From positions 1-35,129 of the forward strand of contig CASDRH010000011.1 of assembly GCA_949283075.1 (NCBI GenBank): a stretch of 35,129 bases of DNA. The letters are read 5' to 3'. The notes beneath the pieces were generated by a model that ran no database searches, had not been told where the DNA came from, and saw only the letters and a list, made by a program, of their open reading frames with translations. How positions within the stretch are numbered: the stretch's first letter is position 1; every line of letters starts with the position of its first letter. The position numbers and the translations under genes were made by a program. Origin of the DNA: an uncultured Pseudomonadota bacterium (lineage in GTDB: Bacteria; Pseudomonadota; Alphaproteobacteria; Rs-D84; CASDRH01). Below, in pieces: positions 34,249-35,129 of the stretch.

Positions 34249-35129
34249 CTAAAACCTATAAAATAAGCCTGCAGTAATTTTATATAAAGCTCTTTCATAA
34301 GCCCCATCTAAGTATCTATTTAATGAATTATTATAAGCTGATAATAAAGAATATGTATAATTTGATTTAACATCAAATATGGTATTATCATCATCATTAT
34401 AAGATAAAGACAAAATTCCAACTCCCGCAGTAGTAAATAATCCAAAGCTATCTGTTATATTTAAATCAAAGCCAACTCCTAAATAAAGAGAAGCCATCAT
34501 CCTCTTACTTTTTGTATAGAACTTATAATAACCATCTAAATTATAATAAATTCCATCAATAACTAAATCACCTCCATATCCCTCTTTTTCAATAGTCTTA
34601 CTATAAAAAGAGTAAATTATTCCTAAAGATAAATAAAAATTGAAATATTTTTTATCATATAACGAATAATCAGTAATAATAAAAGAAAATTCATGCCCTA
34701 TATTTTTAACTGTCAACTCATCACTATTAATAAAATTCAAATAATTTTTCTTTATTTTACTATCATAATTAATATTAGTATAACCAAAATTTAAATAAAT
34801 GTTTTGTCTTTGCTTAGTTCCAAATTCAAATCCAAAACCAGGTTCAAGCATATTAGCAAATAAAGATATACGTCTTGTAGAATCAATAGAAGAATTTTCA
34901 TCAGCAGTAGTTTTATCAAAATCACTATCAACATTCAATTTTTCAGAATTACTATTATTTAAAGAAATTTGACTTTCATTATTCTTTACATCATTACCAG
35001 CTTTCTTATTTTCTGTATTTAAAATTAAAGCAGCAGATTGATTCAAATCATTATTATTTTTAACGACTTCTTCTTTCTCATTAACTTCATAATCTTTCTT
35101 TCCAAAATTATCATTATAAATATCAACAA
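34249..35129 (-). CDS. Outer-membrane beta-barrel protein, 5'-truncated by the window edge
   Basis: The frame remains open to the right edge of the window, with at least 292 codons visible and no credible start; a TTG at 35046 is internal. The visible N-terminal 90 residues are rich in Asn, Lys, Glu, Asp and Ser and look disordered. From about 34800 downward, alternating strands appear ('ISLFANMLEPGFGFEFG', 'IYLNFGYTNINYDSK', 'FNFYLSLGIIYSFYSK', 'ASLYLGVGFDLNIT', 'GLFTTAGVGILSLSYN'), and the protein ends 'ITAGLFYRF', with the C-terminal Phe typical of outer-membrane barrels. The barrel of about 190 residues could have eight to ten strands. The signal peptide must lie outside the window. No family can be named. 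A terminator follows at 34181-34217. Confidence 0.75.
   Translation of the reverse strand, partial: VDIYNDNFGKKDYEVNEKEEVVKNNNDLNQSAALILNTENKKAGNDVKNNESQISLNNSNSEKLNVDSDFDKTTADENSSIDSTRRISLFANMLEPGFGFEFGTKQRQNIYLNFGYTNINYDSKIKKNYLNFINSDELTVKNIGHEFSFIITDYSLYDKKYFNFYLSLGIIYSFYSKTIEKEGYGGDLVIDGIYYNLDGYYKFYTKSKRMMASLYLGVGFDLNITDSFGLFTTAGVGILSLSYNDDDNTIFDVKSNYTYSLLSAYNNSLNRYLDGAYERALYKITAGLFYRF

Noticed and set aside
35044-35046. TTG at 35046 as the start of the right-edge outer-membrane protein
   Set aside because: The frame is open to the window edge, no ribosome site precedes it and no signal peptide follows it.

Overview
The window looks like a chromosomal segment from a low-GC, Gram-negative Alphaproteobacterium, probably host-associated. 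The evidence is a set of outer-membrane genes (autotransporter, BamB, SecDF, KDO activation by KdsB, two small barrels), an alphaproteobacterial-type XRE regulator, a Mic60/mitofilin-like protein beside a HemY-like stub, and a DUF4164-like coiled-coil gene directly before zapA. I see no insertion sequences, phage genes, CRISPR arrays, tRNAs or rRNAs. Nothing points to recent transfer. The species cannot be named from the sequence alone.

Layout. 1-7964 (+): the 3' part of a giant autotransporter, whose 5' end lies outside the window. 8032-9186 (+): dnaJ, with its stop overlapping that of convergent miaA. 9183-10686 (-): tsaC-miaA, two enzymes that modify A37 of tRNAs. 10769-11824 (+): a GT-B glycosyltransferase, divergent from tsaC. 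11826-15094 (-): an envelope operon of yfgM-like, bamB, mic60-like and a HemY-N-like stub. 15173-15898 (-): rph. 15968-16714 (+): coiled-coil protein and zapA (division). 16737-17213 (-): XRE regulator. 17321-18153 (+): a HIT protein coupled to holC (Pol III chi). 18162-26861 (-): smpB, an NAD(P)H-dependent flavin oxidoreductase, secD, secF, an S41 protease and a very divergent membrane pyrophosphatase homologue. 26993-27493 (+): a small outer-membrane barrel with its own promoter and terminator. 27561-33214 (-): lemA-htpX-dacA-tmk-holB-tatD. 33305-34078 (-): kdsB. 34249-35129 (-): an outer-membrane barrel protein whose 5' end is cut off by the right edge.

How the genes work together. Most of the window serves the envelope: protein export (SecDF), outer-membrane assembly (BamB with a YfgM-like partner), membrane architecture (Mic60-like), periplasmic proteolysis and peptidoglycan trimming (S41 protease, DacA), membrane quality control (HtpX) and LPS precursor supply (KdsB). 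The rest is replication (HolB, HolC, Tmk), translation (SmpB, MiaA, TsaC, RNase PH) and chaperone function (DnaJ). Genes are tightly packed and no gap reaches 300 bases. The largest (34079-34248) holds a terminator and promoter-like elements.

Main points of interest: (1) the membrane pyrophosphatase homologue keeps the ion-gate residues and C-terminal Asp/Lys motif but has lost several substrate-site residues; (2) a Mic60-like gene sits beside a HemY-like gene reduced to its membrane anchor; (3) the autotransporter passenger carries its only ten cysteines in four small clusters; (4) some promoters lie so close to the start codon that leaderless mRNAs are predicted; (5) synonymous codon choice differs by strand.
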